Shown in pieces: positions 43,427 to 54,906 of a stretch of 64,000 bases of DNA. Each line of letters starts with the position of its first letter. Position 1 is the first letter of the stretch. Source of the stretch: Candidatus Intricatilinea gracilis (GTDB lineage Bacteria; Pseudomonadota; Gammaproteobacteria; Burkholderiales; Burkholderiaceae_C); assembly GCA_016702605.1 (NCBI GenBank), contig JADJDQ010000021.1, forward strand, positions 1,364,001 to 1,428,000, written 5' to 3'. Under the pieces are notes generated by a model. It saw only the letters and a list, made by a program, of their open reading frames with translations. It ran no database searches and had not been told where the DNA came from. The position numbers and the translations under genes are program-made.

Positions 43427-46400
43427 ATGAACACATCGCTGAGACGGCGCGTCGTGCGCCTGGTGCTGGCTGGTGTCCTGCCTGCTTGCTTGTGGGCCGC
43501 CGCGCTGCGGCCAGCAATGGCAGCCGCCAGCGTGCAAGGCTTTTCGCCACAGGGCGAAGTGGCGATCGTGCGGCAGGCGCGTGCCACCTTCAGCGAGCCG
43601 ATGGTGCGTTTCGGCGACCCACGGCTGCCGGCACCGTTCGATGTGCGATGTGCCAACCCATCACCGATCAGCGGCAGCGGGCGCTGGGCCGACGATCGCA
43701 ACTGGGTTTACGACTTCGACCGCGATGTGCCGGCGGGTGTGCGCTGCGAGTTCAAGCTCAGGGCCGGCACCCGGTCGGTGGCAGGTGATGCGGTGGGTGA
43801 GCCGTCCAGCTTTGCTTCAACACCGGTGGCCCGGCCATCGTGCGCAGTTACCCCTGGGCCGGCGAATATTCGACGATCGAAGAAGAACAGGTCTTCGTCT
43901 TCTTGCTCAACGGAGCGGCCACACCGGCCAGCATCGAGAAGTTCGGCTGGTGTGAAGCCAGCGGCATCAACGAGCGCCTGCCGCTGCAGGTGGTGACCGG
44001 GCCGGTGCGCGACGCCATCCTGAAGGCCGTGAACCTTGCGGCCCAGCAGACGCGTGCGGTGGCGGTCAGGTGTGCACGGCCGCTGCCACCCGACGCACAA
44101 CTCACGGTGGTGTGGGGCGCGGGTATCTCCACACCGTCGGGTGTGCCCACCAGTGCGGCGCGGCGGCTGGACTTCAAGGTGCGCAAACCCTTTGCGGCCA
44201 GCTTCACCTGCGAGCGCAGCAGCTCACGCGCCGACTGCCTGCCGATCCGCCCGCTCAGGCTGGAGTTCTCTTCGCCGGTGCCACGCAAGTTCGCCGAACG
44301 TATCGTGCTGGTGGGGCCGAACGGCGACATCAAGCCTCAGCTCGAACAGGGTCGCGGCGACACCAGCGAGCAGTTGTTGTCCTTCGGCGAAGGCCTGAAA
44401 CGCCGCTTCGTGCTGCTGTTCAGCCGCAGCGGTGGCAAGGTGACGGCCGACCCGTCGGACAACGGCGTGAGTGCCGTGCAGTTCAACGCGCCACTGCCCG
44501 AGAAGGCGGCGTTACGCATCGAGTTGCCCAAGGATCTGCGTGACGACGCCGGGCGCACGCTGAGCAATGCCGAGTCGTTTCCGCTGCAGACACGCACGGC
44601 CGAGGCCCCTGCCCTGCTCAAGTTTGCAGCCGCGACCTTCGGTGTGCTCGAACTCAATGCCGAGCCGACACTGCCCGTCACGGTGCGGCATGTCGAGGCC
44701 AACTTGCTGGTCAAGGGGCTGAGCCTCACACCCGGCCCGGTGAAGACCCTGCGGGTGGCCGACGACGCCCGCATCATCGACTGGCTGGCCAGACTCAAGC
44801 GCTACGACGACTCGACACTCAGACGCAGCAGTGTGGAGCGTGAGCTCGGCATCACCTTGCCGCCACCCCCACCGCCTGCGCAAACACCAGCGCGCAAGAA
44901 CCTGCGTTACGGCGAAGACAACAGCGAGGCCGAGGCCAGGTATGCCCAGGCCGAAACACGCGAGATGGTGCAGGCTCGCACGGTGAGCCTGCTGGCGCGC
45001 GAAGCCAACACGCAGCGCCTGAGCCTGCCGGCCACAGCGTCCGGCGACCCGCGGCCGTTCGAGGTGATCGGCATCCCGATGCCGCAGGCGGGTTTCCATG
45101 TGGTCGAGGCCGAGTCACCCCGGCTGGGTGCCGCCCTGCTCGACCGCGATGCGCCGGTCTATGTGCGCACCAGTGTGCTGGTCACCAACCTGGGTGTGCA
45201 CTTCAAGCTGGGTGCGGCCAACTCGGCCGTGTGGGTGACGACACTCGACCGCGCCCAGCCGGTGCCCGACGCGGCGCTGCAGATCTCTGATTGCCGCGGC
45301 CAGGTCGTGTGGGCCGGGCGCAGTGACAAACAAGGTATGGCCCGTGTCGACAAGGTATTGCCTGAGCTCGACTGGACCTACTGCAGTGGTGCCAACGACG
45401 ACACCGGCTCGCGTGAACAAGGCTACTTCGTGAGTGCGCGCAAGACCGACGCCGCCGGCCGGGTCGACATGGCCTTTGTCTGGTCGAGCTGGAACCAGGG
45501 CATCGAGTCGTGGCGGTTTCAGGTCGCGCAGGCCGATCAGCGCGCCAGCACACGGGTGTTGTTCCACAGCGTGCTCGACCGCAGCTTGCTGCGCGCCGGC
45601 CAGACCGTCTCGATGAAACACCATGCCCGGCGCGAGCAGTTGCTCGGCCTGGGCCTGCTCGATGTGGCCGACTTGCCTGGCAAAGCCACCATCACCCACG
45701 ACGGCTCGGGCCAGAGCTTCGACGTCGATCTCAGCTGGCGCGCCGGCAAGACGGCCGAGACCCGTTTCGATATCCCCAAGGATGCCAAGCTCGGCGCCTA
45801 CAGCGTGACCCTGGGCCGGGGCATGGACAACCAGCAGACGGCGAGCTTCCGGGTCGAGGAGTTCCGCCTGCCGGTGATGACCGGGCGCATCCTGCCGCCT
45901 GCCGCCAAACTGATCCGCCCGCAGGACGTGGACGTGGGCCTGCAGATCAACTACGGCAACGGTGGTGGTGCGGCCGGCCTGCCGGTGCGGGTGTCGGCGC
46001 AGTTGCGTGATGTGGACACGGCCACGCTGGTGCGAGGTGATCGCTTCCCGGGATTCCGCTTTGCGCCGCCGCAGGCACCGCGCGGTGACGACGACAACAA
46101 CCGCCCACCCTACGGCGACGACTATGTCGACGACAACGACGAGCAACGGTTCAGCAGCAGCCGCGACGGCCAGGCCCAGCTCGTGGCCAACAAGCTGGCC
46201 GCCACACTCGACCGCAACGGCGCCGGCAAGGTCACGCTGACCAAACTTCCCACCATCGACCGCCCACGTGAACTGCTGGTGCAGGCCAGTTACGCCGACC
46301 CCAACGGCGAGGTGCAGACACTCAGCCAGACGCTGCCGGTGTGGCCGTCGAGCCTGGTGCTGGGCATACGTACCGACTCGTGGGTGTCGGTCAAACAAAA

Positions 46401-49400
46401 ACTCGCCACCCAGTTGCTGGTGCTCGACACCACCGGCCAGCCGGTGGCGGGTGTGCGGGTCAACCTGCGTGGTGTGGCGCATCACACCAGCTCGGTGCGC
46501 AAACGCCTGGTGGGCGGCTTTTACGCCTACGACAACCAGCACAGCGACGACGACCTCGGCCAGCTCTGCAGCGGCAGCAGTGATGCCCGTGGCCTGGTGT
46601 TGTGTGACGCTGTGCTCACGACACCCGGCCAGATCGAGCTCATCGCGCAGACCCATGACAGCGCAGGCCGCCTGGCCCAGGCCGCCACCTCGGTGTGGGT
46701 GACCCGCCTCGGTGAAGTCTGGTTCGGCGGTGACAACCAGGACCGCATGGACCTGATCCCCGAACAACGCAGCGTCGAACCCGGCCAGACGGCGCGGCTG
46801 CAGGTGCGCAGCCCTTTCCGCCACGCCACGGCGCTGCTGGCGATCGAACGCAACGGCATCGTCGAGACCCGCGTGGTCACACTCACTGGCCGCGACCCGA
46901 CCATCGAGATCGCCGTCAAGCCCGAATGGGCGCCCAACGTGTTCGTCTCGGTGCTGGCCGTGCGTGGCCGGGTGCACGAGGTGCCCTGGTACACCCTCTT
47001 CACCTGGGGCTGGAAGTCCCCCGCCGACTGGTGGCAGGCCTACCGCGGTGACGGCCTGGCCTGGCAGGCGCCCACCGCGATGGTCGACCTGGCGCGACCG
47101 GCGTTCAAGTACGGCATTGCCGAGATCGAGGTGGGCAAGGCGGCGCATCGGCTCGATGTGAAAGTCACGCCCGACAAGGCGAGTTACCCGGTCCGTGCGG
47201 TGAGCCAGGTGCGTGTCAAGGTCAGCCTGCCGGGTGGCAAACCGGCGCCGGCCGGCACCGAAGTCACCCTGGCTGCCGTGGACGAGGCCTTGCTCGAACT
47301 CATGCCCAACACCAGCTGGGACCTGCTCGGCGCGCTGATCCGCCAGCGTGGTTACGGTGTCGAGACCGCTACGGCGCAGATGCAGATCATCGGCAAGCGC
47401 CACTACGGCAAGAAGGCCGCACCGGCTGGCGGCGGCGGGGGTCAGTTCCCGACCCGCGAGTTGTTCGACACGCTGCTGCTGTGGGAGCCGCGGGTGGTGC
47501 TGGACAAGAACGGCGAGGCCCTGGTCAAGGTGCCGCTCAACGACTCACTCAGCAGCTTTCGCATCGTGGCAGTGGCCGATGTGGTGCAAGGCGCCAACGC
47601 CGCCTTGTTCGGCACCGGCAGCAGCAGCATCCGCGCGACGCAGGACCTGCAGATCATCTCGGGTGTGCCGCCGCTGGTGCGCGAGGGCGATCGTTACCTG
47701 GCGATGTTCACGCTGCGCAACACGACGGACAAGCCAGTCGATGCCCAGCTCAGCGTCCAGCTGACCACGCCGGGCAGCACGGCGGCCACAACGACGGGCT
47801 CCACCTCAGGCTCCCTCTCGGGCTCCACCTTGGGCAGTTCGCCGGCAAACACCCTCCTTACCCCCCAAGGCCAGGCGACGGCCCGCACAGCGCCCGTGCA
47901 GCCTGGCAAGCCTGTGGCCGTGGGTGCCGCCCTGCCGACTCGCCAGATTCGTATCGAGGCGCAGTCCGCCGCCGAGCTGAGCTGGGAAGTCGAGGTGCCG
48001 TACAACCTGCGCCAGCTCGACTGGACGGTGGCAGCGCAGACCAGCGGCGCACGCGACCGCATGAAGATCACCCAGGCCGTGCGTGAGGCCATCCCGGTGA
48101 CGGTGCAACAAGCCACCTTGATGCAGCTCGACAAGCCGGTGGCCATCCCGATCGCACCACCGGCCGGCGCAGTGGCGGGCAACGGCGGCAAGTTGCGGGG
48201 CGGCATCGAGGCCACCCTCAGGCCGCGGCTGGGTGACGGTCTGGCGGGTGTGGACGAGTTCTTCCTGCGTTACCCCTGGAGCTGCCTCGAACAACGTGCG
48301 TCGGTCGCCATCGGCCTGCGAGATACCAGCGCCTGGCGCAGCGTGGCCGAACAGTTGCCGCTCTACCTGGACGAAGACGGCCTGGCCAACTACTTTCCGC
48401 CCGCTGCCGGCTGGCGCAGCACCGGCAGCGACAGCCTCACGGCCTACCTGCTGGCCGCCAGCGACGAAGCGCGCCAGCTCGGCCACGACTTCAAGCTGCC
48501 CGGCGACACCCGCGAACGTATGGAACGTGGCCTGATCGACTTCGTCGAAGGTCGGCTCAAACGCGAGTTCTGGGTGCCGGCCTTCCTGAAGAACGGCGAC
48601 CTGGAGGTGCGCAAGCTCGCCGCGCTCGAAGCCCTGTCGCGCAGCGGCAAGGTGCAGGCAAAGATGCTCGATTCGGTCCAGATCCTGCCCAACCAGTGGC
48701 CGACCGGTGCGGTGATCGACTGGCTGATGATCCTCGACCGCGTCAAGGAACTGCCCGAGCGCGACAAACGTATCGCCGAGGCCGAGCAGATCCTGCGGGC
48801 GCGCCTGAACATGCAGGGCACCCGGCTGGGCTTCTCGACCGAACGCGACGACAGCTGGTGGTGGCTGATGGTCAACGGCGACGTCAACAGCACCCGCATG
48901 ATCCAGGCCGTGCTGGCCCGCCCGGCCTGGAAGGACGACGTGCCACGCCTGGTGACCGGCACGTTGCAGCGTCAGCAGGCGGGGCACTGGAGCACGACGA
49001 CCGCCAACGCCTGGGGTTCACTGGCGATGGAGGCCTTCTCGAAACGTTTCGAGCGCGAGATGGTGAGTGGCAGCACGCGTGCGGCCTTCGAGCCAGGTGG
49101 TGAGGCACAGACGCTGGCCTGGTCCAAGGCCGCCGGCGGCGGCACCCTGGCGCTGGGCTGGCCGGTCGGGTTCGGCGTGACGGCAGGTGGAACGGCGGGT
49201 GGTGGGGCTGCCGGTGCGCCGGCAAGCGGCTCCGCGGGCACGCCGACGGGTGGGCCGGCTGGTGCGGGACCGCGCGCAGGCCCGGGTGCAGCATCCGCGG
49301 CCACCGGCAAGGCCGTCGACGCTGCCGTCCGGCTCAGCCATGACGGCAGCGGGCGGCCCTGGCTCACGCTCACCAGCAAGGCGGCGGTGCCTGTGACGAA

Positions 49401-49836
49401 GCCGTTCTCGAGCGGTTACCGCATCGTCAAGACCGTCACGCCGGTGGAGCAGAAGGTGGCCGGCAGCTACAGCCGCGGCGACGTGTTGCGGGTCAGCCTC
49501 GAGATCGACGCGCAAGCCGACATGAGCTGGGTGGTGGTCAACGACCCGATCCCGGCCGGTGCGACCTTGCTCGGCAACGGACTCGGGCGCGACGAAGCGA
49601 TCGCCCGCAGCGGCGAAAAGCAGGATGGCCGCGCCTGGCTGGCGTATGAGGAACGCAGTTTCGAGGCCTTTCGCGCCTACTATCGCTACCTGCCCAAGGG
49701 TGGGCTGAAGATCGAGTACACGGTGCGCCTGAACAACCCCGGCAGCTTCGGCCTGCCGGCCACCCATGTCGAGGCCATGTACGCGCCCGAAATGTTCGGC
49801 GAGGCACCCAATGCGCTGCTGGTGGTCAAGCCCTGA
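43427..49836 (+). pseudogene. yfhM: Bacterial alpha-2-macroglobulin family protein, one frameshift
   Basis: A very large periplasmic protease trap of about 2136 residues if repaired. The 5' part (ATG 43427) gives a signal peptide and the first 129 residues. Near 43815 one base is missing: GC-TTC stands where GCC-TTC would restore FNTGGPAIVRSYPWAGEY. The rest runs unbroken to 49836. The thioester motif is present as CLEQ (Cys codon 48283-48285, about residue 1620), within RYPWSCLEQRASVA. Low-complexity Gly/Ala/Ser/Thr linkers occur near 47800 and 49190-49310. The pbpC gene overlaps its end, the usual A2M-PBP1C pairing in envelope defence and repair. The sole break suggests a sequence error or a very recent mutation. 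Confidence 0.88.
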
Positions 49837-52108
49837 GGCGGGCAAGCGCCCTGGCCCGGCGCGACCGGGCCCGGTGCAGTGGCTGCTCGGTCTGGCGCCC
49901 ACGGCCGGCCTGGCCATCGCCTTGCTGGCAGGGGCCTGCGGCGCCGTCGACGCCCAGGCCGCCCTGCCCAGTCATGCCCAGGTGAAGGCCGCCTGGCGCT
50001 CGTCGGACACCGTCTTGCTCGACCGCCAGGGTGTGGCGATCCAGACCCTGCGCACCGATCTGCAGCGCCGCCGCGGCAACTGGGTGGCACTGGCCGACGT
50101 GTCACCGGCGCTGCGCCACGCCTTGCTCTTGTCCGAAGACCAGCGCTTCTACGAACACTCGGGCGTCGACTGGGCAGCCGTGAGTGCCGCGGCCTGGGCC
50201 AATCTATGGAACACACGCACGCGTGGTGCGTCGACCGTGACCATGCAACTGGCCGGTCTGCTCGACCAGCAACTTGCCGCACCGCGCGGCGGCCGCAGCA
50301 TCGTCACCAAGCTCGGCCAGGCCCGTGCTGCGCTGCAGCTCGAACAAGGCTGGAGCAAGGACCAGATCCTCGAGGCCTACCTCAACCTCGTGAGCTTTCG
50401 GGGTGAACTGGTGGGCATCGCCGCCATGTCGCAGGTCTTGTTCGGCAAATACCCGAGTGGCCTCGATGCGCAGGAATCGGCACTGGCCGCCGCCCTCATC
50501 CGATCCCCCGCTGCCAGCCCGGCCCGGGTGGCGCAACGTGCCTGCACCCTGCTGCGCACCCAGGCACGCGCCGTGCCCTGCGACACCTTGGCGGCGTATG
50601 TGCGCCAGGTGCTGGCCACCCGCAACAACGAGCCGCTCGACCGCGACACCCAGCTGGCACCTCACCTGGCCCGGCGCTTGATCACACAGGCCACGGCACC
50701 CGCGCCTGCCACCCTGCGCAGCACACTCGACGCCTCGCTGCAGCGACTGGCACGAGACACGTTGGTGCAGCAGCTGCGCGAATTGCGGGGCCGCCATGTG
50801 GAGGACGGCGCGGTGATCGTCATCGACAACCACAGCGGCGAAGTGCTGGCCTGGGTCGGCTCGAGTGGTGACCTGTCGCAGGCAGCGCAGGTGGACGGCG
50901 TCACGGCGGCGCGCCAGGCTGGCTCCACACTCAAACCCTTTCTGTACGAACAGGCCATTGCCGAACGCTGGTTCACCGCCGCCTCACTGATCGACGATCG
51001 ACCAGTCGGCTTGATCACCGCCGCCGGCCTGTACATCCCGCAGAACTACGACCATCACTTCAAGGGCCTGGTGTCGCTGCGTACGGCGCTGGGTTCGTCG
51101 CTCAACGTGCCGGCGGTGCGCACGCTGGTGATCGTGTCACCCGAACGTTTCGCCCAACGCCTCGACCGCCTGGGCCTGGGCCTGAAACACACCGGCGGCT
51201 ACTACGGCTACAGCCTGGCACTGGGGTCGGCCGAGGTGAACCTGGCGGCGCTGGCCAATGCCTACCGCACACTCGCCAACGGCGGGCGCACATCACCGCT
51301 GCGCCTGCAGCCCGGCGACCCGGCGCCGCCACCGCGCCAGGTGCTGGACGAAGGCGCGAGTTACATCGTGGCCGACATCCTGGCCGACCGCGAGGCGCGG
51401 GTGCCGACCTTCGGCCTGGACAATGCGCTTGCCGCGCGTTACTGGGCCGCTGTCAAGACCGGCACCAGCAAGGACATGCGCGACAACTGGTGCATCGGTT
51501 TCTCGCGCCGTTACACCGTGGGGGTGTGGGTGGGCAACGCCAGTGGTGAGGCGATGTGGTCGGTGTCGGGTGTGTCCGGCGCTGCGCCGATCTGGCGCAC
51601 GCTGATGGACGCCTTGCAGCGACGCGACGCTGGCAGGCCGGCGTCGCCTGCGTGGCCAAGCCAGGCCGCTGCGCCGGCCGGCCTGGTGCAGCGCCGCGTC
51701 GCCTATGCCTCGGCCAGTGAACCACCACGCGACGAATGGTTCATCGCTGGCACCGAACAGACGGTGATCACGTCGGTGGTTGGCGCGGCGGGCAGCCGCA
51801 CCCACATCACGTCACCGGCCGACCGATTGGTGCTGGCGCTCGACCCCGACATTCCGCCCGGCGCTCAGCAGCTGAGCCTGGCGACGTCCGCCGCGGCCGC
51901 GCCGCCCGGCTGGAGCTGGCGCATGGACGGCAAACGACTGGGCCCGGCGCGTGCCATGACCTGGCCCATGTGGCCGGGCCGACACCGGCTCGAGCTGCTC
52001 GACGCCGCCGGCAAGGTGGTGGATGTGGTGGGCTTCGAGGTGCGCGGCGCACAACTGGCGGCCCGGTCACCCCGGCTTGGCCAGGTCAGACCACCTCCAG
52101 CACCCTGA
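49811..52108 (+). CDS. pbpC: Penicillin-binding protein 1C
   Basis: About 765 residues, a class A peptidoglycan synthase. An N-terminal membrane segment (LLGLAPTAGLAIALLAGACG) precedes the transglycosylase domain, with SEDQRFYEHSGVDW (catalytic Glu) and ASTVTMQLAGLL. The transpeptidase domain has the active-site AGSTLKPF (SxxK), SSLN, and the KTGTS box. The C-terminal PBP1C domain ends the protein. The ATG at 49811 overlaps the macroglobulin gene by 26 bp; a GTG at 49874 is an alternative. With the macroglobulin it probably repairs wall breaches. Confidence 0.92.
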   Translation: MRCWWSSPEAGKRPGPARPGPVQWLLGLAPTAGLAIALLAGACGAVDAQAALPSHAQVKAAWRSSDTVLLDRQGVAIQTLRTDLQRRRGNWVALADVSPALRHALLLSEDQRFYEHSGVDWAAVSAAAWANLWNTRTRGASTVTMQLAGLLDQQLAAPRGGRSIVTKLGQARAALQLEQGWSKDQILEAYLNLVSFRGELVGIAAMSQVLFGKYPSGLDAQESALAAALIRSPAASPARVAQRACTLLRTQARAVPCDTLAAYVRQVLATRNNEPLDRDTQLAPHLARRLITQATAPAPATLRSTLDASLQRLARDTLVQQLRELRGRHVEDGAVIVIDNHSGEVLAWVGSSGDLSQAAQVDGVTAARQAGSTLKPFLYEQAIAERWFTAASLIDDRPVGLITAAGLYIPQNYDHHFKGLVSLRTALGSSLNVPAVRTLVIVSPERFAQRLDRLGLGLKHTGGYYGYSLALGSAEVNLAALANAYRTLANGGRTSPLRLQPGDPAPPPRQVLDEGASYIVADILADREARVPTFGLDNALAARYWAAVKTGTSKDMRDNWCIGFSRRYTVGVWVGNASGEAMWSVSGVSGAAPIWRTLMDALQRRDAGRPASPAWPSQAAAPAGLVQRRVAYASASEPPRDEWFIAGTEQTVITSVVGAAGSRTHITSPADRLVLALDPDIPPGAQQLSLATSAAAAPPGWSWRMDGKRLGPARAMTWPMWPGRHRLELLDAAGKVVDVVGFEVRGAQLAARSPRLGQVRPPPAP

Positions 52109-52174
52109 CGTCAAGGGTCGACGCTGCCCGGTGGGTCAGGTGACCTCGAGCCGCGTCGCGGCGGCAGGGCGGGT

Positions 52175-52993
52175 TCAGGCCGAGAGGCGCTCGCGCAGGG
52201 GGTGCTGACGCAAGGCGGCGTCACCCGGGGCACCGTCATCCACCGGCTGCCAGGCAACGGGCCGAGCCAGGGCCTGGAACAGATGAACCGACGCGCCCGA
52301 CGCAGGTTGTTCATTGCGCTCGAGCCGGGCCGCGGCCTGGCGCGGGGAAAGGCCGGTGACCTGGGGGGCGCTGACCTGGTTGGCGGCGATACCGGTAGCG
52401 GCGCTGCCGGTGCCGCCGCTGCCAGTGTCGTCACCCGCGCTTGGGCCGGACCGGCCCGTGGTGTCGACCTGCCGGGCTGACGAACGGGAGAGTTGGATCA
52501 CCTGGCGTGCCTGGGCCTGATCGGCGGCGCTGCCGCGGATCACCAGGCGATAGGCGTCGTGTTCGTGGGTGGCGGCATCGACCTTGGTGTGACCCTGAGC
52601 TCCACCCTGGGTATCTGCGTTGGTCGCACCCTGGACATTGCGCTGCACTTCACCGCCATGATGGCCCGGCCGGTTCAATGCTCCCACCACGGCAGCCAGT
52701 CCCCCCAGGCCGGCCGCACCACCGACCGTCTGCATCAGCGTGGCGACGAGGTAGCCGTGCGTGTCCGCCAGGCCGCTGACCGACGCCGGCGCCAGCAGCC
52801 CGAACAGGGCGCCCCACACCACGCCGACGCCGGCCCAGGACCGGACGTGTTCAGCCGTGCTGCGCTCGCGCAGGGTGTGTCGGTCGGCGTGATGTTCCGT
52901 GGCCAGCAGCGACAGTTTGCGCATGTCGAAGCCCGCCTGGCTCAGCGCCTGGACGGCCTGATCCGCGGCGGCGCGGCTGGCGAAGTGATGCAC
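52175..52993 (-). CDS. Envelope protein with stress-protein-like N-terminus (hypothetical)
   Basis: About 272 residues. The N-terminal block HHFASRAAADQAVQALSQAGFDMRKLSLLA matches general-stress (DUF1269-like) membrane proteins. Two hydrophobic helices follow (VGVVWGALFGLLAPASV, LMQTVGGAAGLGGLAAVVGAL). The C-terminal half is a polar, Gly/Thr/Gln-rich tail with no fold I recognise. The annotated start is a GTG. Homologue-like sequence (STNEV) continues in frame upstream to an ATC-ATC-ATC run after GAGG, so the true start may be non-standard. Confidence 0.65.
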   Translation of the reverse strand: MHHFASRAAADQAVQALSQAGFDMRKLSLLATEHHADRHTLRERSTAEHVRSWAGVGVVWGALFGLLAPASVSGLADTHGYLVATLMQTVGGAAGLGGLAAVVGALNRPGHHGGEVQRNVQGATNADTQGGAQGHTKVDAATHEHDAYRLVIRGSAADQAQARQVIQLSRSSARQVDTTGRSGPSAGDDTGSGGTGSAATGIAANQVSAPQVTGLSPRQAAARLERNEQPASGASVHLFQALARPVAWQPVDDGAPGDAALRQHPLRERLSA

Positions 52994-53229
52994 TTCGTTG
53001 GTGGACTGGACGTTGATGATGATCCTCGACTGGTGACGACTTGTTGTTCTGAAGCGCCCGCAAGTTTCACCAGCGGCAGGCCAGCTCGCCTAGACACCGG
53101 GTGCGGGGCGCGACACCGGGGCCACACGGATGCGGCAGGAAAGCACACCCTGACACGCTTCGTTCGGCCTCAGCCGGCGGCGCTCGCAGCCCAGCACAAT
53201 GCTCGCCCCGGTCCAAGGAACACCTCACG

Positions 53230-54309
53230 ATGCCCAACCTCGCCGTCGGCCTGATCGGTTTCGGCTATGCCGGCCAGACATTTCATGCGCCGCTGATCCG
53301 CGCCACACCGGCGCTGCAGCTGGTGGCGGTGGCCAGCAGCAACGCGGCCAAGGTGCACGCCGCCTTGGGACCGGGCGTCGAGGTCACGACCGCCGACGCG
53401 CTGACAAGCCGCAGCGACATCGATCTCGTCGTCATCGCCACACCCAACGATCGGCATCACCCGCAGGCACTGGCCGCCCTGCGCGCTGGCCGACACGTGG
53501 TGGTCGACAAACCGTTTGCGCTGGACGCCGCGCAGGCGCGCGAACTGGTGGACGAAGCGCGGCGCTGCGGGCGCCTGCTCAGCGTCTTTCACAACCGGCG
53601 CTGGGACAGCGACTTTCTCGGCCTGAAACAGGTGCTCGAACAGGGCCTGGTCGGCCGCCCGGTGGAACTGGTCTCGCACTTCGACCGTTACCGGCCCCAG
53701 GTGCGGGCGCGTTGGCGCGAAGGTGCCGGCCCGGGCAGCGGCCTGTGGCTGGATCTCGGCCCGCACCTGGTCGACCAGGCCATACAGCTGTTCGGCGCAC
53801 CGTCGGCCATCACGCTCGACCAGGCCACGCTGCGCGACAGCGCCGTCGCCGACGACTACGTGCACGCAAGCTTGCGCTGGGACTGCGGACCACACGCCGG
53901 CCTGCGGGTGCATCTGCACGCCAGCGCCCTCACCGCCCGGCCCGGCGCCAGGTTCACGCTGCATGGCACGGCGGCGAGTTACACCGTCGACGGGCTCGAT
54001 GGCCAGGAGGCGGCACTCAAGGCCGGCGCGGACACGGCGCAGATACGTTGCGATTCATGGGGGAGCGAGCCTCGCCAGGCCAGCCTCTGGACATCACACG
54101 ACGACGCCACCAGTGCCCGGCCGATGGGGTTACCGGCCGGTGCTTATCCGCACTACTACGCCGCCGTCGCTCGGGCCATACATGGCCTGGCTGAAATGCC
54201 GGTCACGGCCGAGCAGGCCCTGGCCGTGCAGCAGGTGCTCGATGCCGGCCGGCTCAGCGCGCGCGAGCGCCGCGAGGTGGCGCTGGAGCCGTTCGATCGG
54301 CGCTGCTGA
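53230..54309 (+). CDS. Gfo/Idh/MocA family oxidoreductase (YdgJ-like)
   Basis: A 359-residue cytoplasmic NAD(P)-dependent oxidoreductase. The N-terminal Rossmann fold has VGLIGFGYAGQTFHAP. The catalytic-lysine region is VVVDKPFAL. The C-terminal alpha/beta domain has HNRRWDSDFLGLK and LWLDLGPHLVDQAIQLFG, close to E. coli YdgJ. It probably acts on a sugar or polyol; the substrate is unknown. The ATG at 53230 follows a clear TGAC gap. It converges on the YeeE/YedE genes. Confidence 0.9.
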   Translation: MPNLAVGLIGFGYAGQTFHAPLIRATPALQLVAVASSNAAKVHAALGPGVEVTTADALTSRSDIDLVVIATPNDRHHPQALAALRAGRHVVVDKPFALDAAQARELVDEARRCGRLLSVFHNRRWDSDFLGLKQVLEQGLVGRPVELVSHFDRYRPQVRARWREGAGPGSGLWLDLGPHLVDQAIQLFGAPSAITLDQATLRDSAVADDYVHASLRWDCGPHAGLRVHLHASALTARPGARFTLHGTAASYTVDGLDGQEAALKAGADTAQIRCDSWGSEPRQASLWTSHDDATSARPMGLPAGAYPHYYAAVARAIHGLAEMPVTAEQALAVQQVLDAGRLSARERREVALEPFDRRC

Positions 54310-54316
54310 CGAAGCC

Positions 54317-54895
54317 TCAGTTCACCGCGTCCGTCACCGGGCCGTGGACCGAACTCGGTCTGGCCGCCGAGCGACGCCAGCGCTGCAACGCCGCACCGGC
54401 CAGCATGGCAGGCACGAACCAGAACGCCTCGGGGTTGGCGAAACCGATCGACGCAATCGCCGGGCCGGGGCAATAACCGACCAGACCCCAGCCGATCCCG
54501 AACAGAGCCGCGCCGATCAGCAACGGCGCATCGATGTCGCGCCGCGCCGAGACATGGAACCGGTCGGCCAGCCGCGGCAACGGCCGGCGCAGCACCAACC
54601 CGTAACCCAGGCCGGCCACCGAGACCGCACCACCCAGCACGAACATCAGGCTGGCATCCCAGGCGCCGGTGACGTCCAGAAAGCCCAGCACCTTGAGCGG
54701 ATCGATCATGCCCGCCACGGCCAGGCCCAGGCCGAAGATCAGACCTGAGGCCAGCGCCGCCAGGCCACGCGCCAGTCCGCCGGAACCTTCGGCTCCGCCC
54801 GCGGCCAACATGTGAGTGGCCCCGCCCGGTCGGGATGTGCCGGCCCCTGCGGCGCAATGTGCGCCGGCAGTCGAGCTGTGCTGGTGTGTGGTCAT
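54317..54895 (-). CDS. YeeE/YedE-type half-transporter (DUF6691)
   Basis: 192 residues. A His/Ala/Gly-rich N-terminus precedes four transmembrane helices with the family motifs SGLIFGLGLAVAGMIDP, GWGLVGYCPGPAIAS and FANPEAFWFVPAMLAG. It is the second half of a two-gene YeeE/YedE pair, which carry thiosulfate or other reduced-sulfur species across the inner membrane. The Cys of GYCPGP is the conserved transport Cys. It lies 11 bp after its partner. Confidence 0.85.
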   Translation of the reverse strand: MTTHQHSSTAGAHCAAGAGTSRPGGATHMLAAGGAEGSGGLARGLAALASGLIFGLGLAVAGMIDPLKVLGFLDVTGAWDASLMFVLGGAVSVAGLGYGLVLRRPLPRLADRFHVSARRDIDAPLLIGAALFGIGWGLVGYCPGPAIASIGFANPEAFWFVPAMLAGAALQRWRRSAARPSSVHGPVTDAVN

Positions 54896-54906
54896 GTCAC
54901 GCTCCC

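Noticed and set aside
45115..47403. A 762-codon minus-strand open frame opposite the alpha-2-macroglobulin gene
   Set aside because: His/Arg/Val-rich antisense shadow of a GC-rich gene; no domain.
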